Assembly (NCBI RefSeq): GCF_014196525.1
Contig: NZ_JACIDX010000007.1
Coordinates: 62,001-126,000 of the forward strand
DNA: 64,000 nucleotides
Source: Novosphingobium sediminicola
GTDB lineage: Bacteria; Pseudomonadota; Alphaproteobacteria; Sphingomonadales; Sphingomonadaceae
Direction of reading: 5' to 3'
Part shown: piece after piece, positions 36,274 to 44,908 of the stretch
How the letters are laid out: every line of letters begins with the position of its first letter
Position numbering within the stretch: the stretch's first letter is position 1
The notes under the pieces: model-generated
What the model was told of the DNA's origin: nothing
The model's input: the letters and a program-made list of their open reading frames with translations, nothing else
Database searches by the model: none
Translations under genes and position numbers: made by a program

Positions 36274-37158
36274 TCAGGCGGAGTGATCACGCTCCGCCTG
36301 AGGCCGCTGGCCCATCACGCGCAGGTAAAAGCGCGAGAAATAGGACGGGTCGGCAAAGCCCAATTCCTGCGCGATCTGGGTGATGGTTGCGTTTGTATAG
36401 CGCAGCAGCCGCTGCGCCTCGACGCCCAGACGGCGGTGGATCACATCAAGCGGGCTGCCCCCCAGACGGGCATGACACAGCCGCCCCAGCGTGCGCGGGG
36501 TGCAGCCGATATGGTCGGCGTAAAAATCCAGACCGCGATGTTCGCGCAAATGCACCTCGACCAGATGGCGGAATTGCGCGAGGCGGCGATCGTCCACGCT
36601 CTCGCCGCCCTGATCCGGGTCAGGCAGGCTGCGCGCCAGCGCTTCGGCCATGGCGAGGAAGAGATGGCCGTCCTGCCATTCCTGCGCCAGAGCGTTCATT
36701 TCCCCTGCCAGCAGGCCCACGCGCCGCGCCGCGCTTTCGCCCATCGTGCCATGGCCGCCCTTGGCCAATAATCGGCGCAGCGGATCATCCGCCCCCTGCG
36801 CCCGCCCGGCAAAATCGAGCGATAGCGTCAGGACATGGCCATGGGTGCCAGGGCTGAAGCGAAAGCCATGCACGCTGCCTGCGGGCAGCACGACATAGGC
36901 GGGCGGCGCCAGCGCGAAACGCGCGCCATCCAGCGTCACCTCGGCTTGCCCTGCGCTAACGATAAGTACCTGAATGCCGCGTTCATGGCGATGGGACGAG
37001 ATTTCCCAGTCATGCAGGCTGGATCGTTCAGCAATCGTCTCGATATGGGCAAAACCAGCGGGCGAGGGCGTATTGCTCTCACCAAACAGGCCATAGACGG
37101 GAATGGCAGGGGATGTGTCGCGCATGTCCGAAAAGTGCCAATAGAATGACCGACCCAT
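36274..37158 (-). CDS. pobR: AraC-family regulator of pobA (PobR-like)
   Basis: 294 residues. The N-terminal cupin (about 45-130: HDWEISSHRHERGIQVLIV, VVLPAGSVHGFRFSPGTHG in part) binds the effector, and the C-terminal pair of helix-turn-helices (about 215-290: CTPRTLGRLCHARLGGSPL, ITQIAQELGFADPSYFSRF) binds DNA. It is divergent from pobA with 93 bases between starts, the arrangement of the AraC-type PobR regulators that activate pobA with 4-hydroxybenzoate. The ATG at 37158 has GGAAAGG ahead. The same frame stays open to 38427 opposite pobA, but that extension is only the shadow of pobA. Confidence 0.88.
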   Translation of the reverse strand: MGRSFYWHFSDMRDTSPAIPVYGLFGESNTPSPAGFAHIETIAERSSLHDWEISSHRHERGIQVLIVSAGQAEVTLDGARFALAPPAYVVLPAGSVHGFRFSPGTHGHVLTLSLDFAGRAQGADDPLRRLLAKGGHGTMGESAARRVGLLAGEMNALAQEWQDGHLFLAMAEALARSLPDPDQGGESVDDRRLAQFRHLVEVHLREHRGLDFYADHIGCTPRTLGRLCHARLGGSPLDVIHRRLGVEAQRLLRYTNATITQIAQELGFADPSYFSRFYLRVMGQRPQAERDHSA

Positions 37159-37251
37159 CCCTTTCCGCAAAGCCGGGCCAATGTCAATATTCGCACCAAT
37201 CGGCCTGCCCCCGTAACGCTGGCCGCATGTGGAATGTGGGAGAATAAAACC

Positions 37252-38421
37252 ATGAAAACTCAGGTCGCCATCATTGGCGCCGGGCCTGCGGGTCTGCTGC
37301 TGGGCCATTTGCTGAAATCCGAAGGCGTCGATTGCGTGGTGCTGGAGCGCCAGACCGGCGATTATGTGCTGGGCCGCATCCGTGCCGGCGTGCTGGAACA
37401 GATCACCGTTGGCCTGATGGAGCGCCTTGGTCTGGACGCCCGCCTCAAGGCCGAGGGCCTCGTCGAAGAAGGCTTTAATCTGGCCGATGGCGAACGCCTG
37501 ATCCGCATCGACGTGGCGAACCTGACCGGCAAGACCGTGGTGGTTTACGGCCAGACCGAGATCACCAAGGACCTGATGGACGCCGCCCCCTCGCGCGGGC
37601 TGGAGGTGATCTATCAGGCGGGCGACGTTGCGCTGCATGACATCGAATCCGAAGCGCCCTATGTCACTTATACCAAGGACGGCAAGGAAGAGCGGATCGA
37701 CGCGCGCTTCATCGTAGGCTGCGATGGCTTCCACGGCCCCAGCCGCAAGGCGATCCCCACCAGCGTCGCGCGCGAGTTCGAGCGGGTCTATCCCTTCGGC
37801 TGGCTGGGCATTCTGGCCGATGTGCCGCCCTGCAACCATGAGCTGATCTATGCTAATCACGAGCGCGGCTTTGCTCTGGCCTCGATGCGTTCGCACACGC
37901 GCAGCCGCTATTATGTCGACGTGCCGCTGACCGAGAAGATCGAGGATTGGAGCGACGATCGCGTGTGGGACGAGCTGGCGATCCGCCTTGGCCCGGATGC
38001 CGCCGCCAATATCACGCGCGGCCCTGCAATCGAAAAGAGCATCGCCCCGCTGCGCTCCTATGTGTTCGAACCGATGCGCCATGGCAGCCTGCTGCTTTGC
38101 GGGGACGCTGCCCATATCGTGCCGCCCACCGGGGCCAAGGGGCTCAACCTTGCCGCGTCCGACGTGCATTATGCCGCCGAGGCGCTGACCGCCTATTTCC
38201 GCCGCGCCGATAATGATGCGGTGATCGGCTATTCCGCCAAGGCGCTGGCCCGCGTGTGGAAGTCCGAGCGCTTTAGCTGGAGCCTGACCAAGCTGATGCA
38301 CCGTTTCCCCGAGGATGGTCCGTTCGAACGCGCGATGCAGGTGGCCGAGCTGGACTATATCGCCACCAGCAAGGCGGCCCAGACCAGCATTGCCGAAAAT
38401 TACGTCGGCCTTCCTGTATAA
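37252..38421 (+). CDS. pobA: 4-Hydroxybenzoate 3-monooxygenase
   Basis: 389 residues (family about 394). An FAD enzyme that hydroxylates 4-hydroxybenzoate to protocatechuate with NADPH and O2. The FAD-binding GAGPAG is at residues 9-14, GRIRAGVLEQ follows, the DG motif is GCDGFHGPSRK, and LCGDAAHIVPPTGAKGLNLA contacts FAD. ATG 37252 has GGGAGA ahead; the in-frame ATG 18 bases upstream has none. With the coumaroyl-CoA genes upstream it links p-coumarate to the protocatechuate pathway, the missing step being 4-hydroxybenzaldehyde oxidation. Confidence 0.95.
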   Translation: MKTQVAIIGAGPAGLLLGHLLKSEGVDCVVLERQTGDYVLGRIRAGVLEQITVGLMERLGLDARLKAEGLVEEGFNLADGERLIRIDVANLTGKTVVVYGQTEITKDLMDAAPSRGLEVIYQAGDVALHDIESEAPYVTYTKDGKEERIDARFIVGCDGFHGPSRKAIPTSVAREFERVYPFGWLGILADVPPCNHELIYANHERGFALASMRSHTRSRYYVDVPLTEKIEDWSDDRVWDELAIRLGPDAAANITRGPAIEKSIAPLRSYVFEPMRHGSLLLCGDAAHIVPPTGAKGLNLAASDVHYAAEALTAYFRRADNDAVIGYSAKALARVWKSERFSWSLTKLMHRFPEDGPFERAMQVAELDYIATSKAAQTSIAENYVGLPV

Positions 38422-38428
38422 AGTCAAT

Positions 38429-38451
38429 GGGGCGGGGGGAAACTCCCGCCC
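38429..38451. terminator. Bidirectional terminator between pobA and the convergent gene
   Basis: GGGCGGG (38430-38436) pairs with CCCGCCC (38445-38451) over a short G/A-rich loop, immediately before the stop of the minus-strand gene. Confidence 0.6.
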
Positions 38452-39249
38452 TTACAGTTTCCAGTTGAAGTTCAGATTGACATAGGTCCGGTTCGGCTGG
38501 CTCGCACTGCCCGGCCCCAGGCGCATATCATAGCCGGTTTCGGCCGAGAGCGACTTGTCCTTGCCCAGCAGTTTGAGCCGGGCCACCGCGCCCGCATCAT
38601 GGCGGGCCAGAGGCGCGAAATTGTCAAACGTCCCCAGATCGCCCCGCGCCACCATACCCAGCGCCAGCGCCGAATTGAGCCGATAAAACGCGCTGGAATT
38701 ATAGGAGAAATGCATCGGGTTCTGGCTGGCCAGCGACTTGTTGCCCTTCACATCGACCTGAAGATCGACCGGGCCGGACATATGGCGCAGCTTCACATTG
38801 GTGGCCATATTACGCGCATCGGCAAAGCGTTGTTCGACGCCCAGCGAGAGCAGGCTGGGGTCGCCCAGCTTGTATGTGCCCAGATCCTGAAACCGGACGC
38901 CGGGATCGGGAAACATGTTGTTTTTGCCATGCGAGACGCCGTTGACGACGATGGCGCGCCCATTGATCGGCGCCCCCCAACTGTCGACCGAAAAGCCGGT
39001 ATAATGCCCGGTGGCCGCGATGTTGATGGCCAGCGCCGCATCCATCGCCCGCTCCAGCTCCGGCCCCAGTTCATCGGCAACGGCCATGGCGGTTTCATTG
39101 GCCGATGAACCTTCGCGCATATCCAGGGTGTCATTCAACGCCACCGGCCATTCGACAGCGGCAACCGTGGGCGCGGCCATATCCTGCGCATCGGCATGGG
39201 CGGCCGGAAACAGGGCGCAAAGGCCAAGGAGGAAGGGGCGATAGGGCAT
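38452..39249 (-). CDS. Predicted outer-membrane beta-barrel protein, unknown
   Basis: 265 residues from ATG 39249, where a good signal peptide begins (MPYRPFLLGLCALFPAAHADA). A polar helical stretch (about 40-75, MAVADELGPELERAMDAALA) is followed by alternating strands such as LQVDVKGNK, LNSALALGMVARGD and a terminal RTYVNLNFNWKL, typical of a barrel. No family name comes to mind. It is convergent with pobA and 136 bases from the divergent trxB, so the neighbours give no functional hint. Confidence 0.6.
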   Translation of the reverse strand: MPYRPFLLGLCALFPAAHADAQDMAAPTVAAVEWPVALNDTLDMREGSSANETAMAVADELGPELERAMDAALAINIAATGHYTGFSVDSWGAPINGRAIVVNGVSHGKNNMFPDPGVRFQDLGTYKLGDPSLLSLGVEQRFADARNMATNVKLRHMSGPVDLQVDVKGNKSLASQNPMHFSYNSSAFYRLNSALALGMVARGDLGTFDNFAPLARHDAGAVARLKLLGKDKSLSAETGYDMRLGPGSASQPNRTYVNLNFNWKL

Positions 39250-39385
39250 GGTCGGTTCAAAGTGTCGCGAGCAAAATCCAGACTTGGCCATACTATAGCG
39301 AATATTGGGCCGGAGAACAGAGCGCCATACTGGCTTTCCTTGAGACTCCTGCCTATCTCGGCGCGGTTAGGAAAGTGAGAATCGC

Positions 39386-40363
39386 ATGGCAACGCATACT
39401 ACTCGGATGCTCATCATTGGTTCCGGCCCGGCCGGGCTGACCGCGGCGATCTATGGCGCGCGGGCGGGTTTGAACCCTATCGTGGTGCAAGGGCTTCAGC
39501 CCGGCGGGCAATTGACCATCACCACCGACGTTGAAAACTATCCCGGTTTCCGTGAGGCGGTGCAGGGTCCGTGGCTGGTGCAGGAAATGCAGGCACAGGC
39601 CGAGCATGTGGGCACCCGGATGCTGTGGGACACGATTGTCGATATCGACCTGTCCGGCCCTCCGTTCCGCGCGATTGGCGATTCGGGCGATGTTTATGAA
39701 GGCGACACGCTGGTCATCTGCACCGGCGCGCAGGCCAAGTGGCTGGGCACCAAGGGCGAGCAGGAATTTTCGGGCAAGGGCGTTTCGGCCTGCGCGACCT
39801 GCGACGGTTTCTTCTATCGCGGCAAGAAGGTCGTGGTGATCGGCGGCGGCAATACGGCGGTCGAGGAAGCGCTTTACCTGACCAACCATTCGCAGGACGT
39901 GACGCTGATCCACCGCCGCGATTCGCTGCGTGCGGAAAAGATCCTTCAGGACCGCCTGTTCGCGCATCCGAACATCAAGGTGCTGTGGAACAAGGAAGTG
40001 GCCGAATTCGTCGGCGATGCGGCGATTGGCGGCGCGGGTCTGACGGGTCTGGCTCTGGTCGATACGGTGACGGGCGAGGCTTCGGTCGAACCGGCGCAGG
40101 GCGCTTTCGTGGCCATCGGCCATGCACCCGCCACCGAATTGTTCAAGGGCAAGCTGGAACTGGACGAGAGCGGCTATATCGTGGTTCAGCCCGGCACGCC
40201 CAAGACCGCGATCCCCGGCGTGTTTGCGGCGGGCGACGTGATGGATCATACCTATCGTCAGGCCGTGACGGCGGCGGGCACGGGCTGCATGGCGGCGCTG
40301 GATGCGGAACGCTTTGTCGGCGCGCTGGATTTTGCGGCGCAGGCGGCCAAGGCCGACGCTTAA
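39386..40363 (+). CDS. trxB: Thioredoxin-disulfide reductase
   Basis: 325 residues. An FAD/NADPH enzyme that keeps thioredoxin reduced. GSGPAGLTAAIYGARAG is the FAD motif, the redox-active CATC (residues 136-139) sits in SACATCDGFFYRG, the NADPH motif is VVIGGGNTAVEEALYL, and the FAD-closing segment is GVFAAGDVMDHTYRQAVTAAGTG in part. The architecture is that of the low-molecular-weight bacterial enzyme. An intrinsic terminator overlaps the end of the convergent hydrolase gene downstream. Confidence 0.96.
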   Translation: MATHTTRMLIIGSGPAGLTAAIYGARAGLNPIVVQGLQPGGQLTITTDVENYPGFREAVQGPWLVQEMQAQAEHVGTRMLWDTIVDIDLSGPPFRAIGDSGDVYEGDTLVICTGAQAKWLGTKGEQEFSGKGVSACATCDGFFYRGKKVVVIGGGNTAVEEALYLTNHSQDVTLIHRRDSLRAEKILQDRLFAHPNIKVLWNKEVAEFVGDAAIGGAGLTGLALVDTVTGEASVEPAQGAFVAIGHAPATELFKGKLELDESGYIVVQPGTPKTAIPGVFAAGDVMDHTYRQAVTAAGTGCMAALDAERFVGALDFAAQAAKADA

Positions 40364-40372
40364 TGCTAAAAG

Positions 40373-40396
40373 GGGCGGCGAGTTTATGCGCCGCCC
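40373..40396. terminator. Bidirectional terminator between trxB and the XrtA hydrolase gene
   Basis: GGGCGGCG (40373-40380) pairs with CGCCGCCC (40389-40396), flanked by AAAA and TTTAA. It overlaps the stop codon of the minus-strand hydrolase gene. Confidence 0.7.
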
Positions 40397-41166
40397 TTTA
40401 ACGCCCCGATGATCTGCGCTATCAACCATTCGCGCGCATGGGGTTCGACAAAGGAATGGCTGGCCCCATCGCAGCGGGCGATGCGCGGGTCCTTGCCATC
40501 CCATACGCCGGCAAAGGCCTGCGCGGTCGAATCATTGCCCGCCAGCAGCAGCCGCACGGGCCCCGCAAAAGCGGCCAGCCCATCACGCATCTGTTGAACC
40601 AGCGGGGCGGGCGGCGGGGCGGGCCGCGCCAGACGCAGCAGCGAGCCGAACAGGCTGGCCAGCGAGACTTTCCCTGTCAGCAAGCGCATCAGCGCATCGG
40701 TATTGACCAGCCGCTTGCGATAATGCGCGCGCAAGGCCTGTACGGATGGCCCGGCATTTTCCTCCTCAAAGGTCCAGGGGTTGGATAGTACCAGCCCATC
40801 CACCCCGGCGCCTGATGACAGCATCAGCGCGCTGGCCGCATCGCAATTGCCCAGCGCGATCACGCGGGACAGGGACGGCACCGCCGCCCGAAACGCCGCA
40901 ATGGCCGCCGCCAGATCGGGGGCAGAGGATTTGAATCCGCCATTGGCCCCTTCGCTCTCGCCCACGCCGCGCCGGTCGAAACGGAACGCTGCATAGCCCT
41001 GCGCCACCGCGCCCTCGGCAATGCGGGCATGGCTGCCCCATGCGCCGCTGCGGATTTCATTGCCGCCCGAAACGATCAGCAGACCGGTGGTGGGCGCGGC
41101 ATCCGGCAAATCGAGCGTGGCGCAAAGCATCGCGCCCTCGCAGGGGAAACTGAGCATCTGGCGCAT
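40384..41166 (-). CDS. Exosortase A system-associated hydrolase 1
   Basis: 260 residues with an alpha/beta-hydrolase fold: GLLIVSGGNEIRSGAWGSH, FRFDRRGVGESEG, a GNCDAASALML segment in the place of the nucleophile elbow, and a C-terminal DGASHSFVEP with the catalytic-type His. The usual GxSxG is not seen; the elbow has GNCDA, suggesting a Cys or an altered nucleophile. This is how the XrtA-linked hydrolase 1 family appears in my memory. The substrate is unknown. The ATG (41164-41166) overlaps the TGA of hydrolase 2. Confidence 0.82.
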   Translation of the reverse strand: MRQMLSFPCEGAMLCATLDLPDAAPTTGLLIVSGGNEIRSGAWGSHARIAEGAVAQGYAAFRFDRRGVGESEGANGGFKSSAPDLAAAIAAFRAAVPSLSRVIALGNCDAASALMLSSGAGVDGLVLSNPWTFEEENAGPSVQALRAHYRKRLVNTDALMRLLTGKVSLASLFGSLLRLARPAPPPAPLVQQMRDGLAAFAGPVRLLLAGNDSTAQAFAGVWDGKDPRIARCDGASHSFVEPHAREWLIAQIIGALKGGA

Positions 41167-41867
41167 CACGCCGTCTCCCTCTGGGCCAGAGCGACCGCGA
41201 TGATCGCGGCCAAGGCATCGGCCTGGCCTGCATCCTCGCCCGGTTCGGTGCGCAACCATAATCCGGGGCCGCCCAGCATATCCTGCGTGATGGTCTGCAT
41301 GGAGGGCTCCTCACGCGCCACCAATCCGCCAAATTCCGCGATAAAATCAGCCCCCAGCCGGTATCCGGCCAGTTCCAGCCCATGCATCCGCCCGGCTTCG
41401 AGCAGGCTGTCCTGCGTCTCGCTGCGCCCGGCTTCACGCGCGGCAAGGATGCGCGCGCGCAGCATCTGGCGCATCTGGCTGGCGCCCGCCACCGGAGCGT
41501 AATGCCACCCCGGCACCCCGCGCGGCGCGGCCAGCGCCCCGCCACGGATGGTCAGCACATGGCTGGCCGCGAAATGGCGCGCGGCCCCTTCCATCGCCAC
41601 CTGCCAGTCGCCGGGCGTCTGGGTGTCGAGCGGCAGGATGCTTTCGTTGAACCCCGGCAGATCGGGCAAGACGCAGGCGACCCCGCTGGCGGCCAGCCGC
41701 CGCATTACCTCGACGGTAAAGCGCCGCAGCTTGTTGCCCTCGTCAAACAGCGCCGGCACGATCAGCAGACAGGCCTTGGCCGCGCCATCCGGGCGCATGG
41801 TCAAGGCCCATTCATCCGCCGTTCCGCCGCCGGGCAGCGGGCAGGGCCATTGGGTCATTTCTCGCAA
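41166..41867 (-). CDS. Exosortase A system-associated hydrolase 2
   Basis: 233 residues, also alpha/beta-hydrolase-like: LLIVPALFDEGNKLRRF, VACVLPDLPGFNES, then a region with TIRGGALAAPRGVPGWHYAP. A canonical catalytic Ser elbow is not obvious (TIRGGAL stands at that position), so activity is doubtful from sequence alone. It lies between the ACP gene and hydrolase 1, overlapping the latter. The gene set hydrolase 1, hydrolase 2, ACP, acyl-CoA ligase and PLP decarboxylase is a recurring accompaniment of XrtA loci with no assigned product. Confidence 0.8.
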   Translation of the reverse strand: MREMTQWPCPLPGGGTADEWALTMRPDGAAKACLLIVPALFDEGNKLRRFTVEVMRRLAASGVACVLPDLPGFNESILPLDTQTPGDWQVAMEGAARHFAASHVLTIRGGALAAPRGVPGWHYAPVAGASQMRQMLRARILAAREAGRSETQDSLLEAGRMHGLELAGYRLGADFIAEFGGLVAREEPSMQTITQDMLGGPGLWLRTEPGEDAGQADALAAIIAVALAQRETA

Positions 41868-41909
41868 CCTGCATTCCTTACATAGGTTCAGGCCGCGCCG
41901 GGTTTCGTT

Positions 41910-42173
41910 TCAGGCCGCGCCGCGGCGCTCGGAAACGAAATTCAGCAGCGAGCCATAGTCGGCCAGCATATCGCCATCGACATCTTCATCCTCGACGATG
42001 ATGCCCAAACGATCCTCGATTTCGGTTAACAGCCCCGCCACCGCCATCGAATCCAGTTCGGGCAGATGGCCAAACAGGCCGGTTTGCGCGGTAAAAGCCT
42101 CGGCCTGGCCCGGTTTCAGCCCCAGCACATCGCGCAGGATGGCGCGCAGCAGTTGGTCGGTATCGTCTTGCAT
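41910..42173 (-). CDS. Acyl carrier protein of the XrtA locus
   Basis: 87 residues. The four-helix ACP fold is recognised by PELDSMAVAGLL, in which Ser42 should carry the 4'-phosphopantetheine arm, and by strong acidity in the third helix region (EDEDVDGDMLADYG). It is not the fatty-acid ACP, which has a DSLD motif and different spacing. It probably carries an acyl or aminoacyl group loaded by the acyl-CoA ligase at 43340. No phosphopantetheinyl transferase or ketosynthase is nearby. Confidence 0.85.
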   Translation of the reverse strand: MQDDTDQLLRAILRDVLGLKPGQAEAFTAQTGLFGHLPELDSMAVAGLLTEIEDRLGIIVEDEDVDGDMLADYGSLLNFVSERRGAA

Positions 42174-42278
42174 GGCATTCCTGTAGGTTTAATTCACCTT
42201 GCCCCGGTAGCCGCCTCGCGGGTTTGCCTCAAGCCTTGGCTGCATAGCGGCATTTGGTTTCCAAATTATCGACGTCAA

Positions 42279-43313
42279 TCATTTGGCCCGATCAACTATC
42301 CGGCGGAGCAGCGACTTGGCGATTGGTCCCCATTGGGCAGGGCGCAGCGGGTTATAGGCGACGATTCGATAGCGCGGGCGGGCTTCCTCCATCCAGTCGC
42401 GCTTATAAGGATCATCGCCCGTGCCGAAATCGACGGTGTGGACATGATCGCCGTCGATCACCCTTTCAAACAAAGCCGCCGACAGGCTGGTGCCCGGCGA
42501 GATCGGCTTGGCCGCCTCGATATAGGCCAGCTTGTGAATATAGGCCGTGCCGTTTTCGACGGTCCACATCTGGGCGGCGACGGGCTGGTTCACGCCCTCG
42601 ATCTCGCCATAGGCCACACCCAAGCGCAACCGGCCCGCCGCGCCTTCCTCCTGCGCGAAACGGCGCAAGAGGGCGGGCGAACCTTCCTCCGGCTTCCAGC
42701 TTTGCGCATAGATGGCTTCGTAATCATCCCATGCCGCATCGGAAAAGGCGTCATAGAGGGTGATCGCAACCTTCTTGGCCTTGCGCTTTAATGTGGTGCG
42801 CAAAGGGCCGGGGCGGGCCGACATGTAATCGGCATAGGACCGCCCGTTCAGGCGCAGAAAGTGATTGGTGTCGCAAGGCGCGCGCTCGACAAACCAGCCT
42901 GCCCGCGTAAAGGCGGCGGCCAGGATACTGGCCGCGCCATCCTCGTCCGGCACCGGCCAGAGCGTGATGCGCCCCGTGCGCCCGCGCAGATCCCGCGCCA
43001 GCGCGACAAGCAGCCCCAGCCCATCGGCCCCCGCCGACACACGCGGCCGCACCGTAAAGGCATACCAATTGGCCAGCGGCCCCAGTTCATCGGGCTTTGA
43101 CCCATCCGGGCGATGAGCCAGCGGCAGCACCGCGACATCATCCCCATCACGCGCCACCCCCAGCATCGGGCGCACCCCGCCCAGTTCGGCAAGGCCCACA
43201 AACCATTCCAGCCGGTCAAAAGGTCCGGGCGCGAGTGGGGCGCCAAGCAGCGCCGTGAGCGCATAATCGCCTTGCAGTTCGTTAAGGTTAGCGTGATAGC
43301 TGAGCCGGGTCAC
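42279..43313 (-). CDS. GNAT/FemAB-like acyltransferase of the XrtA locus
   Basis: 344 residues. The C-terminal half contains a GNAT-like fold of the type found in cellulose- and EPS-associated acetyltransferases: LRTTLKRKAKKVAI, IYAQSWKPEEGSPALLRRF, AAQMWTVENGTAYIHKLAY, and VHTVDFGTGDDPYKRDWM, which closely resembles the end of FemAB-type proteins. The N-terminal half is a related but degenerate domain. It likely transfers an acyl or aminoacyl group, perhaps one carried by the adjacent ACP, onto a sugar. It is divergent from the acyl-CoA ligase with 26 bases between starts. Confidence 0.75.
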   Translation of the reverse strand: MTRLSYHANLNELQGDYALTALLGAPLAPGPFDRLEWFVGLAELGGVRPMLGVARDGDDVAVLPLAHRPDGSKPDELGPLANWYAFTVRPRVSAGADGLGLLVALARDLRGRTGRITLWPVPDEDGAASILAAAFTRAGWFVERAPCDTNHFLRLNGRSYADYMSARPGPLRTTLKRKAKKVAITLYDAFSDAAWDDYEAIYAQSWKPEEGSPALLRRFAQEEGAAGRLRLGVAYGEIEGVNQPVAAQMWTVENGTAYIHKLAYIEAAKPISPGTSLSAALFERVIDGDHVHTVDFGTGDDPYKRDWMEEARPRYRIVAYNPLRPAQWGPIAKSLLRRIVDRAK

Positions 43314-43339
43314 AAGCCTGTCCGAAATCGGGAAAATCC

Positions 43340-44908
43340 ATGGTACAGCACAGTATTCCGCTCGAAACCGCTCCTTTGCCGCTGGACCATCTGGCGATCC
43401 GGGGCAGGGATGAGGCTCCGGCTCTCGTGCTGCGCGAAGGCGTTCTTAGCTATAAGGATTTAACAGAGCGTGTCGGTGCGATGGCGGCATGGCTGGCGGC
43501 GCGTGCGGAAAAGGGCGCGCGGATTGCCACATGGGCGGCCAAGGGTGAGCTGACATGTCTGATGCCTCTGGCGGCGGCGCGGGCGGGCATGGTGCATGTG
43601 CCGATCAATCCGCTGCTGAAACGGGCGCAGGTGGCGCATATTCTGGCCGACAGCGGGGCGGCGCTGCTGATCGCCACGCCCGCGAGGCTGGCTTCGCTGG
43701 AGGCGGGCGATGCACCCTGTCCGACGATGGGCGAGGGCGAGGCGATTGAAGCGAGCCGGGGTTTTGATCCGCTGGGGCCTTCGCAGGGCGATCCCGATGA
43801 TCTGGCCGCGATTCTTTATACCAGTGGTTCGACCGGGCGGCCCAAGGGGGTGATGCTGTCTCATGCCAATATGTGGCTGGGTGCGCAGAGCGTGGCGGCC
43901 TATCTGGGCCTGAGCAGCGATGACCGGGCGCTGGCGGTGCTGCCTCTCAGCTTTGACTATGGGCAGAACCAGTTGCTCTCGCACTGGTATGCCGGGGCCA
44001 GCGCGGTGCCGCTCGATTATCTGATGCCGCGCGATGTGGTAAAGGCGATTGATCGCCATGATGTGACCACGCTTGCCTGCGTCCCGCCGCTCTGGGTGCA
44101 ATTGACGGAATTGGAATGGCCCGATCATGTGGCGGGCAAATTGCGGCGGCTGACCAACAGCGGGGGCGCGCTGACGGTTGATCTGGTGCATCGCCTGCGG
44201 GGGATATTTCCCGATGCGCGCCTGTTCGCCATGTATGGACTGACCGAGGCGTTTCGCTCGACCTTCCTCGATCCGGCACTGATCGACACACATCCCACCA
44301 GCATGGGCAAGGCGATTCCCCATGCCGAAATTCTGGTGGTGAGGGATGATGGCGCCATCGCGGGCGATGATGAGGAAGGCGAGCTGGTCCATTGCGGCCC
44401 GCTGGTGGCGCAGGGCTATTGGCAGGATGCGGCCCGCACCGCCGAGCGCTATAAGCCCGCGCCGCAGGGCAGCGCCTATGGCGGCATGGCGGTGTGGAGC
44501 GGCGACAGGGTGCGGCGCGATGCGGCGGGCCTGCTTTATTTCGTGGGGCGGCGCGATGCGATGATCAAATCCGCGGGCAACCGCATCAGTCCCCAGGAGA
44601 TCGAGGATGCCGCCGTCGCCACCGGATTGGTGGCCGAGGCGATGGCGCTGGGCCTGCCCGATGATCGGCTGGGCCATGCGGTCTGTCTGGTGGTGCGCGC
44701 TGTGCCGGGCGCGCAAAACCCGGCTGAGGAATTGCCCCGAAGGTTGAAGGCCGATCTGCCCAATTTCATGCAGCCTTCGGTGATCCACTGGAAGGAGGCC
44801 ATGCCCATCAGCCCCAATGGCAAATTGGACCGCACAGGATTGTATCAGGAAATGCTGGAATGGAAGATTGCCGTCGATCAGGCCACCTCGCGGGAGCTTG
44901 ATGCATGA
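43340..44908 (+). CDS. Acyl-CoA ligase (AMP-forming), exosortase A system-associated
   Basis: 522 residues of the ANL superfamily. Motifs: the P-loop-like ILYTSGSTGRPKGVMLSH, AMYGLTEAFRST, GDRVRRDAAGLLYFVGRRDAMIKSAGNRISPQE (split across the hinge) and the final catalytic Lys in PNGKLDRTGL. It activates a carboxylic acid as adenylate and passes it to CoA or to an ACP phosphopantetheine arm. The substrate is not known. The stop overlaps the decarboxylase start (ATGA). Confidence 0.9.
   Translation: MVQHSIPLETAPLPLDHLAIRGRDEAPALVLREGVLSYKDLTERVGAMAAWLAARAEKGARIATWAAKGELTCLMPLAAARAGMVHVPINPLLKRAQVAHILADSGAALLIATPARLASLEAGDAPCPTMGEGEAIEASRGFDPLGPSQGDPDDLAAILYTSGSTGRPKGVMLSHANMWLGAQSVAAYLGLSSDDRALAVLPLSFDYGQNQLLSHWYAGASAVPLDYLMPRDVVKAIDRHDVTTLACVPPLWVQLTELEWPDHVAGKLRRLTNSGGALTVDLVHRLRGIFPDARLFAMYGLTEAFRSTFLDPALIDTHPTSMGKAIPHAEILVVRDDGAIAGDDEEGELVHCGPLVAQGYWQDAARTAERYKPAPQGSAYGGMAVWSGDRVRRDAAGLLYFVGRRDAMIKSAGNRISPQEIEDAAVATGLVAEAMALGLPDDRLGHAVCLVVRAVPGAQNPAEELPRRLKADLPNFMQPSVIHWKEAMPISPNGKLDRTGLYQEMLEWKIAVDQATSRELDA

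Noticed and set aside
36274..38427. 717-codon minus-strand open frame covering pobR and the whole of pobA in antisense
   Set aside because: Only the first-listed part from 37158 down matches a family (AraC). The extension mirrors pobA, which is conserved and has its own ribosome binding site, so the overlap is a codon-bias shadow.
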